Source: Micromussa lordhowensis (lineage: Eukaryota > Cnidaria > Anthozoa > Scleractinia > Lobophylliidae). Taken from it: a stretch of DNA of 64,000 nt. Where the stretch lies: NCBI GenBank assembly GCA_964020085.1, contig OZ026601.1, positions 28,868,618-28,932,617 on the forward strand, in the 5' to 3' direction. The notes under the pieces were generated by a model that made no database searches, was not told the origin of the DNA, and saw only the letters and a program-made list of their open reading frames with translations. Positions 9,723 to 22,160 of this stretch are shown in pieces. Position numbers and translations under genes: made by a program. Positions within the stretch are counted from its first letter, which is position 1; each line of letters starts with the position of its first letter.

Positions 9723-12130
9723 TTTAGCATTTTCCCTTGGTCCCCCCTTGGCAAAATCTCAGAAAATGGCCGATTTAGGTGTCCTTGCCAAATTTGTCAT
9801 AACTCGGCTATACGGACACTTATGGAGCCGCAGTTTGCAGCAAAATGTTGTCCTATCTTTGCACTTTAAGTGCATACTAATTAGGAGATGATGCCATTTG
9901 TGCCAGGATGTTTTTGAAGCCCCTATAGTCGGCCTACTTTTTTGAGCATTTTCCCTTGGTCCCCCCTTGGCAAAATCTCAGAAAATGGCCGATTTAGGTG
10001 TCCTTGCCAAATTTGTCATAACTCGGCTATACGGACACTTATGGAGCCGCAGTTTGCAGCAAAATGTTGTCCTATGTTTGCACTTCAAGTGCATACTACC
10101 TAGGAGATGATGCCATTTGCGCCAGGGTGTTTTTGAAGCCCCTATAGTCGGCCTACTTTTTTGAGCATTTTCCCTTGGTCCCCCCTTGGCAAAATCTCAG
10201 AAAAGGGCCGATTTAAGTAACCTTGCCAAATTTGTCATAACTCGGCTATACGGACACTTATGGAGCCGCAGTTTGCAGCAAAATGTTGTCCTATGTTTGC
10301 ACTTCAAGTGAATACTAATTAGGAGATGATGCCATTTGCGCCAGGGTGTTCTTGAAGCCTCTATAGTCGGCCTACCTTTTTGAGCATTTTCCCTTGGTCC
10401 CCACTTGGCAAAATCTCAGAAAATGGCCGATTTAGGTGTCCTTGCCAAATTTGTCATAACTCGGCTATACGGACACTTATGGAGCCGCAGTTTGCAGCAA
10501 AATGTTGTCCTATCTTTGCACTTTAAGTGCATACTAATTAGGAGATGATGCCATTTGTGCCAGGATGTTTTTGAAGCCCCTATAGTCGGCCTACTTTTTT
10601 GAGCATTTTCCCTTGGTCCCCCCTTGGCAAAATCTCAGAAAATGGCCGATTTAGGTGTCCTTGCCAAATTTGTCATAACTCGGCTATACGGACACTTATG
10701 GAGCCGCAGTTTGCAGCAAAATGTTGTCCTATGTTTGCACGTCAAGTGCATACTAATAAGGAGATGATGCCATTTGCGCCAGGATGTTTTTGAAGCCCCT
10801 ATAGTCGGCCTACTTTTTTGAGCATTTTCCCTTGGTCCCCCCTTGGCAAAATCTCAGAAAATGGCCGATTTAGGTGTCCTTGCCAAATTTGTCATAACGC
10901 GGCTATACGGACACTTATGGAGCCGAAGTTTGCAGTAAAATGTTGTCCTATGTTTGCACTTCAAGTGCATACTAATAAGGAGATGATGCCATTTGCGCCA
11001 GGATGTTTTTGAAGCCCCTATAGTCGGCCTACTCTTTTGAGCATTTTCCCTTGGTCCCCCCTTGGCAAAATCTCAGAAAATGGCCGATTTAGGTGTCCTT
11101 GCCAAATTTGTCATAACGCGGCTCTACGGACACTTATGGAGCCGCAGTTTGCAGAAAAATGTTGTCCTATGTTTGCACTTCAAGTGCATACTAATTAGGA
11201 GATGATGCCATTTGCGCCAGGGTGTTTTTGAAGCCCCTATAGTCGGCCTACTTTTTTGAGCATTTTCCCTTGGTCCCCCCTTGGCAAAATCTCAGAAAAT
11301 GGCCGATTTAGGTGTCCCTGCCAAATTTGTCATAACTCGGCTATACGGACACTTATGGAGCCGAAGTTTGCAGTAAAATGTTGTCCTATGTTTGGACTTC
11401 AAGTGCATACTAATAAGGAGATGATGCCATTTGCGCCAGGATGTTTTTGAAGCCCCTATAGTCGGCCTACTTTTTTGAGCATTTTCCCTTGGTCCCCCCT
11501 TGGCAAAATCTCAGAAAATGGCCGATTTAGGTGTCCTTGCCAAATTTGTCATAACGCGGCTCTACGGACACTTATGGAGCCGCAGTTTGCAGAAAAATGT
11601 TGTCCTATGTTTGCACTTCAAGTGCATACTAATTAGGAGATGATGCCATTTGCGCCAGGTGTTTTTGAAGCCCCTATAGTCGGCCTACTTTTTTGAGCAT
11701 TTTCCCTTGGTCCCCCCTTGGCAAAATCTCAGAAAAGGGCCGATTTAAGTAACCTTGCCAAATTTGTCATAACTCGGCTATACGGACACTTATGGAGCCG
11801 CAGTTTGCAGCAAAATGTTGTCCTATGTTTGCACTTCAAGTGAATACTAATTAGGAGATGATGCCATTTGCGCCAGGGTGTTTTTGAAGCCTCTATAGTC
11901 GGCCTACTTTTTTTAGCATTTTCCCTTGGTCCCCCCTTGGCAAAATCTCAGAAAATGGCCGATTTAGGTGTCCTTGCCAAATTTGTCATAACTCGGCTAT
12001 ACGGACACTTATGGAGCCGCAGTTTGCAGCAAAATGTTGTCCTATCTTTGCACTTTAAGTGCATACTAATTAGGAGATGATGCCATTTGTGCCAGGATGT
12101 TTTTGAAGCCCCTATAGTCGGCCTACTTTT
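9723..12130 (+). repeat. HOR segment, 11 monomers, second copy: A B C D E F G H I C2 A
   Basis: Starts are 9723 A, 9942 B, 10161 C, 10380 D, 10599 E, 10818 F, 11037 G, 11256 H, 11475 I (218 bp), 11693 C2 and 11912 A. This repeats 111-2518 at an offset of exactly 9612 bp. The only difference I noticed is A at 10403, inside the six-C run of the D monomer. The shared register with the first copy continues to 15184, giving about 5.46 kb of matched order. Confidence 0.95.
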
Positions 12131-14309
12131 TTGAGCATTTTCCCTTGGTCCCCCCTTGGCAAAATCTCAGAAAATGGCCGATTTAGGTGTCCTTGCCAAA
12201 TTTGTCATAACTCGGCTATACGGACAGTTATGGAGCCGCAGTTTGCAGCAAAATGTTGTCCTATGTTTGCACGTCAAGTGCATACTAATAAGGAGATGAT
12301 GCCATTTGCGCCAGGATGTTTTTGAAGCCCCTATAGTCGGCCTACTTTTTTGAGCATTTTCCCTTGGTCCCCCCTTGGCAAAATCTCAGAAAATGGCCGA
12401 TTTAGGTGTCCTTGCCAAATTTGTCATAACTCGGCTATACGGACACTTATGGAGCCGAAGTTTGCAGTAAAATGTTGTCCTATGTTTGCACTTCAAGTGC
12501 ATACTAATAAGGAGATGATGCCATTTGCGCCAGGATGTTTTTGAAGCCCCTATAGTCGGCCTACTTTTTTGAGCATTTTCCCTTGGTCCCCCCTTGGCAA
12601 AATCTCAGAAAATGGCCGATTTAGGTGTCCTTGCCAAATTTGTCATAACGCGGCTCTACGGACACTTATGGAGCCGCAGTTTGCAGAAAAATGTTGTCCT
12701 ATGTTTGCACTTCAAGTGTATACTAATTAGGAGATGATGCCATTTGCGCCAGGTGTTTTTGAAGCCCCTAAAGTCGGCCTACTTTTTTGACCATTTTCCC
12801 TTGGTCCCCCCTTGGCAAAATCTCAGAAAAGGGCCGATTTAAGTAACCTTGCCAAATTTGTCATAACTCGGCTATACGGACACTTATGGAGCCGCAGTTT
12901 GCAGCAAAATGTTGTCCTATGTTTGCACTTCCAGTGCATACTAATTAGGAGATGATGCCATTTGCGCCAGGGTGTTTTTGAAGCCCCTATAGTCGGCCTA
13001 CTTTTTTGAGCATTTTCCCTTGGTCCCCCCTTGGCAAAATCTCAGAAAATGGCCGATTTAGGTGTCCTTGCCAAATTTGTCATAACTCGGCTTTACCGAC
13101 ACTTATGGAGCCGCAGTTTGCAGCAAAATGTTGTCCTATGTTTGCACTTCAAGTGCATACTAATTAGGAGATGATGCCATTTGCGCCAGGGTGTTTTTGA
13201 AGCCCCTATAGTCGGCCTACTTTTTTGAGCATTTTCCCTTGGTCCCCCCTTGGCAAAATCTCAGAAAATGGCCGATTTAGGTGCGCTTGCCAAATTTGTC
13301 ATAACTCGGCTATACGGACACTTATGGAGCCGAAGTTTGCAGTAAAATGTTGTCCTATGTTTGGACTTCAAGTGCATACTAATAAGGAGATGATGCCATT
13401 TGCGCCAGGATGTTTTTGAAGCCCCTATAGTCGGCCTACTTTTTTGAGGATTTTCCCTTGGTCCCCCCTTGGCAAAATCTCAGAAAATGGCCGATTTAGG
13501 TGTCCTTGCCAAATTTGTCATAACGTGGCTGTACGGACACTTATGGAGCCGCAGTTTGCAGAAAAATGTTGTCCTATATTTGCACTTCAAGTGCATACTA
13601 ATTAGGAGATGATGCCATTTGCGCCAGGGTGTTTTTGAAGCCCCTATAGTCGGCCTACTTTTTTGAGCATTTTCCCTTGGTCCCCCCTTGGCAAAATCTC
13701 AGAAAAGGGCCGATTTAAGTAACCTTGCCAAATTTGTAATAACTCGGCTATACGGACACTTATGGAGCCGCAGTTTGCAGCAAAATGTTGTCCTATGTTT
13801 GCACTTCAAGTGAATACTAATTAGGAGATGATGCCATTTGCGCCAGGGTGTTTTTGAAGCCTCTATATTCGGCCTACTTTTTTGAGCATTTTCCCTTGGT
13901 CCCCCCTTGGCAAAATCTCAGAAAATGGCCGATTTAGGTGTCCTTGCCAAATTTGTCATAACTCGGCTATACGGACACTTATGGAGCCGCAGTTTGCAGC
14001 AAAATGTTGTCCTATCTTTGCACTTTAAGTGCATACTAATTAGGAGATGATGCCATTTGTGCCAGGATGTTTTTGAAGCCCCTATAGTCGGCCTACTTTT
14101 TTGAGCATTTTCCCTTGGTCCCCCCTTGGCAAAATCTCAGAAAATGGCCGATTTAGGTGTCCTTGCCAAATTCGGCTATACGGACACTTATGGAGCCGCA
14201 GTTTGCAGCAAAATGTTGTCCTATCTTAGCACTTTAAGTGCATACTAATTAGGAGATGATGCCATTTGTGCCAGGATGTTTTTGAAGCCCCTATAGTCGG
14301 CCTACTTTT
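12131..14309 (+). repeat. HOR segment, 10 monomers, first of a tandem pair: E2 F2 I2 J K H2 L M D N
   Basis: Starts are 12131 E2, 12350 F2, 12569 I2 (218 bp, 204A), 12787 J, 13006 K, 13225 H2, 13444 L, 13663 M, 13882 D and 14101 N (deletion junction 14172/14173). It matches 2519-4697 at an offset of 9612 bp, and the next block (14310-16488) at 2179 bp. The 204A variant of I2 is restricted to the first 15 kb of the window. Confidence 0.95.
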
Positions 14310-16488
14310 TTGAGCATTTTCCCTTGGTCCCCCCTTGGCAAAATCTCAGAAAATGGCCGATTTAGGTGTCCTTGCCAAATTTGTCATAACTCGGCTATAC
14401 GGACAGTTATGGAGCCGCAGTTTGCAGCAAAATGTTGTCCTATGTTTGCACGTCAAGTGCATACTAATAAGGAGATGATGCCATTTGCGCCAGGATGTTT
14501 TTGAAGCCCCTATAGTCGGCCTACTTTTTTGAGCATTTTCCCTTGGTCCCCCCTTGGCAAAATCTCAGAAAATGGCCGATTTAGGTGTCCTTGCCAAATT
14601 TGTCATAACTCGGCTATACGGACACTTATGGAGCCGAAGTTTGCAGTAAAATGTTGTCCTATGTTTGCACTTCAAGTGCATACTAATAAGGAGATGATGC
14701 CATTTGCGCCAGGATGTTTTTGAAGCCCCTATAGTCGGCCTACTTTTTTGAGCATTTTCCCTTGGTCCCCCCTTGGCAAAATCTCAGAAAATGGCCGATT
14801 TAGGTGTCCTTGCCAAATTTGTCATAACGCGGCTCTACGGACACTTATGGAGCCGCAGTTTGCAGAAAAATGTTGTCCTATGTTTGCACTTCAAGTGTAT
14901 ACTAATTAGGAGATGATGCCATTTGCGCCAGGTGTTTTTGAAGCCCCTAAAGTCGGCCTACTTTTTTGACCATTTTCCCTTGGTCCCCCCTTGGCAAAAT
15001 CTCAGAAAAGGGCCGATTTAAGTAACCTTGCCAAATTTGTCATAACTCGGCTATACGGACACTTATGGAGCCGCAGTTTGCAGCAAAATGTTGTCCTATG
15101 TTTGCACTTCCAGTGCATACTAATTAGGAGATGATGCCATTTGCGCCAGGGTGTTTTTGAAGCCCCTATAGTCGGCCTACTTTTTTGAGCATTTTCCCTT
15201 GGTCCCCCCTTGGCAAAATCTCAGAAAATGGCCGATTTAGGTGTCCTTGCCAAATTTGTCATAACTCGGCTTTACCGACACTTATGGAGCCGCAGTTTGC
15301 AGCAAAATGTTGTCCTATGTTTGCACTTCAAGTGCATACTAATTAGGAGATGATGCCATTTGCGCCAGGGTGTTTTTGAAGCCCCTATAGTCGGCCTACT
15401 TTTTTGAGCATTTTCCCTTGGTCCCCCCTTGGCAAAATCTCAGAAAATGGCCGATTTAGGTGCGCTTGCCAAATTTGTCATAACTCGGCTATACGGACAC
15501 TTATGGAGCCGAAGTTTGCAGTAAAATGTTGTCCTATGTTTGGACTTCAAGTGCATACTAATAAGGAGATGATGCCATTTGCGCCAGGATGTTTTTGAAG
15601 CCCCTATAGTCGGCCTACTTTTTTGAGGATTTTCCCTTGGTCCCCCCTTGGCAAAATCTCAGAAAATGGCCGATTTAGGTGTCCTTGCCAAATTTGTCAT
15701 AACGTGGCTGTACGGACACTTATGGAGCCGCAGTTTGCAGAAAAATGTTGTCCTATATTTGCACTTCAAGTGCATACTAATTAGGAGATGATGCCATTTG
15801 CGCCAGGGTGTTTTTGAAGCCCCTATAGTCGGCCTACTTTTTTGAGCATTTTCCCTTGGTCCCCCCTTGGCAAAATCTCAGAAAAGGGCCGATTTAAGTA
15901 ACCTTGCCAAATTTGTAATAACTCGGCTATACGGACACTTATGGAGCCGCAGTTTGCAGCAAAATGTTGTCCTATGTTTGCACTTCAAGTGAATACTAAT
16001 TAGGAGATGATGCCATTTGCGCCAGGGTGTTTTTGAAGCCTCTATATTCGGCCTACTTTTTTGAGCATTTTCCCTTGGTCCCCCCTTGGCAAAATCTCAG
16101 AAAATGGCCGATTTAGGTGTCCTTGCCAAATTTGTCATAACTCGGCTATACGGACACTTATGGAGCCGCAGTTTGCAGCAAAAAGTTGTCCTATCTTTGC
16201 ACTTTAAGTGCATACTAATTAGGAGATGATGCCATTTGTGCCAGGATGTTTTTGAAGCCCCTATAGTCGGCCTACTTTTTTGAGCATTTTCCCTTGGTCC
16301 CCCCTTGGCAAAATCTCAGAAAATGGCCGATTTAGGTGTCCTTGCCAAATTCGGCTATACGGACACTTATGGAGCCGCAGTTTGCAGCAAAATGTTGTCC
16401 TATCTTAGCACTTTAAGTGCATACTAATTAGGAGATGATGCCATTTGTGCCAGGATGTTTTTGAAGCCCCTATAGTCGGCCTACTTTT
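14310..16488 (+). repeat. HOR segment, 10 monomers, tandem duplicate: E2 F2 I2 J K H2 L M D N
   Basis: Starts are 14310 E2, 14529 F2, 14748 I2 (218 bp, 204A), 14966 J, 15185 K, 15404 H2, 15623 L, 15842 M, 16061 D and 16280 N (deletion junction 16351/16352). This is a full 2179-bp tandem copy of 12131-14309. In the first array copy the equivalent duplicate stopped after J at 5572. It also starts the expanded 35-monomer HOR that runs to 23693. The D monomer has a private A at 16184. Confidence 0.95.
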
Positions 16489-18021
16489 TTGAGCATTTTC
16501 CCTTGGTCCCCCCTTGGCAAAATCTCAGAAAATGGCCGATTTAGGTGTCCTTGCCAAATTTGTCATAACTCGGCTATACGGACACTTATGGAGCCGCAGT
16601 TTGCAGCAAAATGTTGTCCTATGTTTGCACGTCAAGTGCATACTAATTAGGAGATGATGCCATTTTGCGCCAGGGTGTTTTTGAAGCCCCTATAGTCGGC
16701 CTACTTTTTTGAGCATTTTCCCTTGGTCCCCCCTTGGCAAAATCTCAGAAAATGGCCGATTTAGGTGTCCTTGCCAAATTTGTCATAACTCGGCTATACG
16801 GACACTTATGGAGCCGAAGTTTGCAGTAAAATGTTGTCCTATGTTTCACTTCAAGTGCATACTAATAAGGAGATGATGCCATTTGCGCCAGGATGTTTTT
16901 GAAGCCCCTATAATCGGCCTACTTTTTTGAGCATTTTCCCTTGGTCCCCCCTTTGCAAAATCTCAGAAAATGGCCGATTTAGGTGTCCTTGCCAAATTTG
17001 TCATAACTCGGCTATACGGACACTTATGGAGCCGAAGTTTGCAGTAAAATGTTGTCCTATGTTTGCACTTCAAGTGCATACTAATAAGGAGATGATGCCA
17101 TTTGCGCCAGGATGTTTTTGAAGCCCCTATAGTCGGCCTACTTTTTTGAGCATTTTCCCTTGGTCCCCCCTTGGCAAAATCTCAGAAAATGGCCGATTTA
17201 GGTGTCCTTGCCAAATTTGTCATAACGCGGCTCTACGGACACTTATGGAGCCGCAGTTTGCAGCAAAATGTTGTCCTATGTTTGCACTTCAAGTGCATAC
17301 TAATTAGGAGATGATGCCATTTGCGCCAGGGTGTTTTTGAAGCCCCTATAGTCGGCCTACTTTTTTGAGCATTTTCCCTTGGTCCCCCCTTGGCAAAATC
17401 TCAGAAAATGGCCGATTTAGGTGTCCTTGCCAAATTTGTCATAACTCGGCTATACGGACACTTATGGAGCCGAAGTTTGCAGTAAAATGTTGTCCTATGT
17501 TTGGACTTCAAGTGCATACTAATAAGGAGATGATGCCATTTGCGCCAGGATGTTTTTGAAGCCCCTATAGTCGGCCTACTTTTTTGAGCATTTTCCCTTG
17601 GTCCCCCCTTGCCAAAATCTTAGAAAATGGCCGATTTAGGTGTCCTTGCCAAATTTGTCATAACGTGGCTGTACGGACACTTATGGAGCCGCAGTTTGCA
17701 GAAAAATGTTGTCCTATGTTTGCACTTCAAGTGCATACTAATTAGGAGATGATGCCATTTGCGCCAGGGTGTTTTTGAAGCCCCTATAGTCGGCCTACTT
17801 TTTTGAGCATTTTCCCTTGGTCCCCGCTTGGCAAAATCTCAGAAAAGGGCCGATTTAAGTAACCTTGCCAAATTTGTCATAACTCGGCTATACGGACACT
17901 TATGGAGCCGCAGTTTGCAGCAAAATGTTGTCCTATGTTTGCACTTTAAGTGAATACTAATTAGGAGATGATGCCATTTGCGCCAGGGTGTTTTTGAAGC
18001 CTCTATAGTCGGCCTACTTTT
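16489..18021 (+). repeat. HOR segment, 7 monomers (1533 bp): O P Q R H4 S T
   Basis: Starts are 16489 O (220 bp), 16709 P (218 bp), 16927 Q, 17146 R, 17365 H4, 17584 S and 17803 T. The same seven-monomer cassette, also 1533 bp, occurs at 8190-9722, 31772-33304, 39415-40947 and 53168-54700; a version ending before T occupies 50113-51426. The +1 in O and the -1 in P restore register exactly. Confidence 0.95.
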
Positions 18022-20419
18022 TTTAGCATTTTCCCTTGGTCCCCCCTTGGCAAAATCTCAGAAAATGGCCGATTTAGGTGTCCTTGCCAAATTTGTCATA
18101 ACTCGGCTATACGGACACTTATGGAGCCGCAGTTTGCAGCAAAATGTTGTCCTATCTTTGCACTTTAAGTGCATACTAATTAGGAGATGATGCCATTTGT
18201 GCCAGGATGTTTTTGAAGCCCCTATAGTCGGCCTACTTTTTTGAGCATTTTCCCTTGGTCCCCCCTTGGCAAAATCTCAGAAAATGGCCGATTTAGGTGT
18301 CCTTGCCAAATTTGTCATAACTCGGCTATACGGACACTTATGGAGCCGCAGTTTGCAGCAAAATGTTGTCCTATGTTTGCACGTCAAGTGCATACTAATA
18401 AGGAGATGATGCCATTTGCGCCAGGATGTTTTTGAAGCCCCTATAGTCGGCCTACTTTTTTGAGCATTTTCCGTTGGTCCCCCCTTGGCAAAATCTCAGA
18501 AAATGGCCGATTTAGGTGTCCTTGCCAAATTTGTCATAACTCGGCTATACGGACACTTATGGAGCCGAAGTTTGCAGTAAAATGTTGTCCTATGTTTGCA
18601 CTTCAAGTGCATACTAATAAGGAGATGATGCCATTTGCGCCAGGATGTTTTTGAAGCCCCTATAGTCGGCCTACTTTTTTGAGCATTTTCCCTTGGTCCC
18701 CCCTTGGCAAAATCTCAGAAAATGGCCGATTTAGGTGTCCTTGCCAAATTTGTCATAACGCGGCTCTACGGACACTTATGGAGCCGCAGTTTGCAGAAAA
18801 ATGTTGTCCTATGTTTGCACTTCAAGTGTATACTAATTAGGAGATGATGCCATTTGCGCCAGGTGTTTTTGAAGCCCCTATAGTCGGCCTACTTTTTTGA
18901 CCATTTTCCCTTGGTCCCCCCTTGGCAAAATCTCAGAAAAGGGCCGATTTAAGTAACCTTGCCAAATTTGTCATAACTCGGCTATACGGACACTTATGGA
19001 GCCGCAGTTTGCAGCAAAATGTTGTCCTATGTTTGCACTTCCAGTGCATACTAATTAGGAGATGATGCCATTTGCGCCAGGGTTTTTTTGAAGCCCCTAT
19101 AGTCGGCCTACTTTTTTGAGCATTTTCCCTTGGTCCCCCCTTGGCAAAATCTCAGAAAATGGCCGATTTAGGTGTCCTTGCCAAATTTGTCATAACTCGG
19201 CTTTACCGACACTTATGGAGCCGCAGTTTGCAGCAAAATGTTGTCCTATGTTTGCACTTCAAGTGCATACTAATTAGGAGATGATGCCATTTGCGCCAGG
19301 GTGTTTTTGAAGCCCCTATAGTCTTCCTACTTTTTTGAGCGTTTTCCCTTGGTCCCCCCTTGGCAAAATCTCAGAAAATGGCCGATTTAGGTGTGCTTGC
19401 CAAATTTGTCATAACTCGGCTATACGGACACTTATGGAGCCGAAGTTTGCAGTAAAATGTTGTCCTATGTTTGGACTTCAAGTGCATACTAATAAGGAGA
19501 TGATGCCATTTGCGCCAGGATGTTTTTGAAGCCCCTATAGTCGGCCTACTTTTTTGAGCATTTTCCCTTGGTCCCCCCTTGGCAAAATCTCAGAAAATGG
19601 CCGATTTAGGTGTCCTTGCCAAATTTGTCATAACGTGGCTGTACGGACACTTATGGAGCCGCAGTTTGCAGAAAAATGTTGTCCTATATTTGCACTTCAA
19701 GTGCATACTAATTAGGAGATGATGCCATTTGCGCCAGGGTGTTTTTGAAGCCCCTATAGTCGGCCTACTTTTTTGAGCATTTTCCCTTGGTCCCCCCTTG
19801 GCAAAATCTCAGAAAAGGGCCGATTTAAGTAACCTTGCCAAATTTGTAATAACTCGGCTATACGGACACTTATGGAGCCGCAGTTTGCAGCAAAATGTTG
19901 TCCTATGTTTGCACTTCAAGTGAATACTAATTAGGAGATGATGCCATTTGCGCCAGGGTGTTTTTGAAGCCTCTATATTCGGCCTACTTTTTTGAGCATT
20001 TTCCCTTGGTCCCCCCTTGGCAAAATCTCAGAAAATGGCCGATTTAGGTGTCCTTGCCAAATTTGTCATAACTCGGCTATACGGACACTTATGGAGTCGC
20101 AGTTTGCAGCAAAATGTTGTCCTATCTTTGCACTTTAAGTGCATACTAATTAGGAGATGATGCCATTTGTGCCAGGATGTTTTTGAAGCCCCTATAGTCG
20201 GCCTACTTTTTTGAGCATTTTCCCTTGGTCCCCCCTTGGCAAAATCTCAGAAAATGGCCGATTTAGGTGTCCTTGCCAAATTCGGCTATACGGACACTTA
20301 TGGAGCCGCAGTTTGCAGCAAAATGTTGTCCTATGTTTGCACGTCAAGTGCATACCAATAAGGAGATGATGCCATTTGCGCCAGGATGTTTTTGAAGCCC
20401 CTATAGTCGGGCTACTTTT
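18022..20419 (+). repeat. HOR segment, 11 monomers: A E F3 I2 J2 K H3 L2 M D N2
   Basis: Starts are 18022 A, 18241 E, 18460 F3, 18679 I2 (218 bp), 18897 J2, 19116 K (with TT at 209-210), 19335 H3, 19554 L2, 19773 M, 19992 D (with 106T) and 20211 N2 (209 bp, junction 20282/20283). The suffixed forms F3, J2, H3, L2 and N2 always travel together, which marks this as a separate lineage from the E2 F2 I2 J K H2 L M D N block. It recurs at 33305 and 40948. Confidence 0.95.
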
Positions 20420-22160
20420 TTGAGCATTTTCCCTTGGTCCCCCCTTGGCAAAATCTCAGAAAATGGCCGATTTAGGTGTCCTTGCCAAATTTGTCATAAC
20501 GCGGCTCTACGGACACTTATGGAGCCGCAGTTTGCAGAAAAATGTTGTCCTATGTTTGCACTTCAAGTGTATACTAATTAGGAGATGATGCCATTTGCGC
20601 CAGGTGTTTTTGAAGCCCCTATAGTCGGCCTACTTTTTTGACCATTTTCCCTTGGTCCCCCCTTGGCAAAATCTCAGAAAAGGGCCGATTTAAGTAACCT
20701 TGCCAAATTTGTCATAACTCGGCTATACGGACACTTATGGAGCCGCAGTTTGCAGCAAAATGTTGTCCTATGTTTGCACTTCCAGTGCATACTAATTAGG
20801 AGATGATGCCATTTGCGCCAGGGTTTTTTTGAAGCCCCTATAGTCGGCCTACTTTTTTGAGCATTTTCCCTTGGTCCCCCCTTGGCAAAATCTCAGAAAA
20901 TGGCCGATTTAGGTGTCCTTGCCAAATTTGTCATAACTCGGCTTTACCGACACTTATGGAGCCGCAGTTTGCAGCAAAATGTTGTCCTATGTTTGCACTT
21001 CAAGTGCATACTAATTAGGAGATGATGCCATTTGCGCCAGGGTGTTTTTGAAGCCCCTATAGTCTTCCTACTTTTTTGAGCGTTTTCCCTTGGTCCCCCC
21101 TTGGCAAAATCTCAGAAAATGGCCGATTTAGGTGTGCTTGCCAAATTTGTCATAACTCGGCTATACGGACACTTATGGAGCCGAAGTTTGCAGTAAAATG
21201 TTGTCCTATGTTTGGACTTCAAGTGCATACTAATAAGGAGATGATGCCATTTGCGCCAGGATGTTTTTGAAGCCCCTATAGTCGGCCTACTTTTTTGAGC
21301 ATTTTCCCTTGGTCCCCCCTTGGCAAAATCTCAGAAAATGGCCGATTTAGGTGTCCTTGCCAAATTTGTCATAACGTGGCTGTACGGACACTTATGGAGC
21401 CGCAGTTTGCAGAAAAATGTTGTCCTATATTTGCACTTCAAGTGCATACTAATTAGGAGATGATGCCATTTGCGCCAGGGTGTTTTTGAAGCCCCTATAG
21501 TCGGCCTACTTTTTTGAGCATTTTCCCTTGGTCCCCCCTTGGCAAAATCTCAGAAAAGGGCCGATTTAAGTAACCTTGCCAAATTTGTAATAACTCGGCT
21601 ATACGGACACTTATGGAGCCGCAGTTTGCAGCAAAATGTTGTCCTATGTTTGCACTTCAAGTGAATACTAATTAGGAGATGATGCCATTTGCGCCAGGGT
21701 GTTTTTGAAGCCTCTATATTCGGCCTACTTTTTTGAGCATTTTCCCTTGGTCCCCCCTTGGCAAAATCTCAGAAAATGGCCGATTTAGGTGTCCTTGCCA
21801 AATTTGTCATAACTCGGCTATACGGACACTTATGGAGTCGCAGTTTGCAGCAAAATGTTGTCCTATCTTTGCACTTTAAGTGCATACTAATTAGGAGATG
21901 ATGCCATTTGTGCCAGGATGTTTTTGAAGCCCCTATAGTCGGCCTACTTTTTTGAGCATTTTCCCTTGGTCCCCCCTTGGCAAAATCTCAGAAAATGGCC
22001 GATTTAGGTGTCCTTGCCAAATTCGGCTATACGGACACTTATGGAGCCGCAGTTTGCAGCAAAATGTTGTCCTATGTTTGCACGTCAAGTGCATACCAAT
22101 AAGGAGATGATGCCATTTGCGCCAGGATGTTTTTGAAGCCCCTATAGTCGGGCTACTTTT
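20420..22160 (+). repeat. Local 8-monomer tandem duplication (1741 bp): I2 J2 K H3 L2 M D N2
   Basis: Starts are 20420 I2 (218 bp), 20638 J2, 20857 K, 21076 H3, 21295 L2, 21514 M, 21733 D (106T) and 21952 N2 (junction 22023/22024). It repeats 18679-20419 at an offset of 1741 bp. That offset equals 8 x 219 minus 11, so the duplication is in whole monomers. Private markers such as 7G in H3, 188T in J2 and TT at 209-210 before H3 are present in both copies. The other two copies of this HOR, at 33305 and 40948, lack the duplication. Confidence 0.95.
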
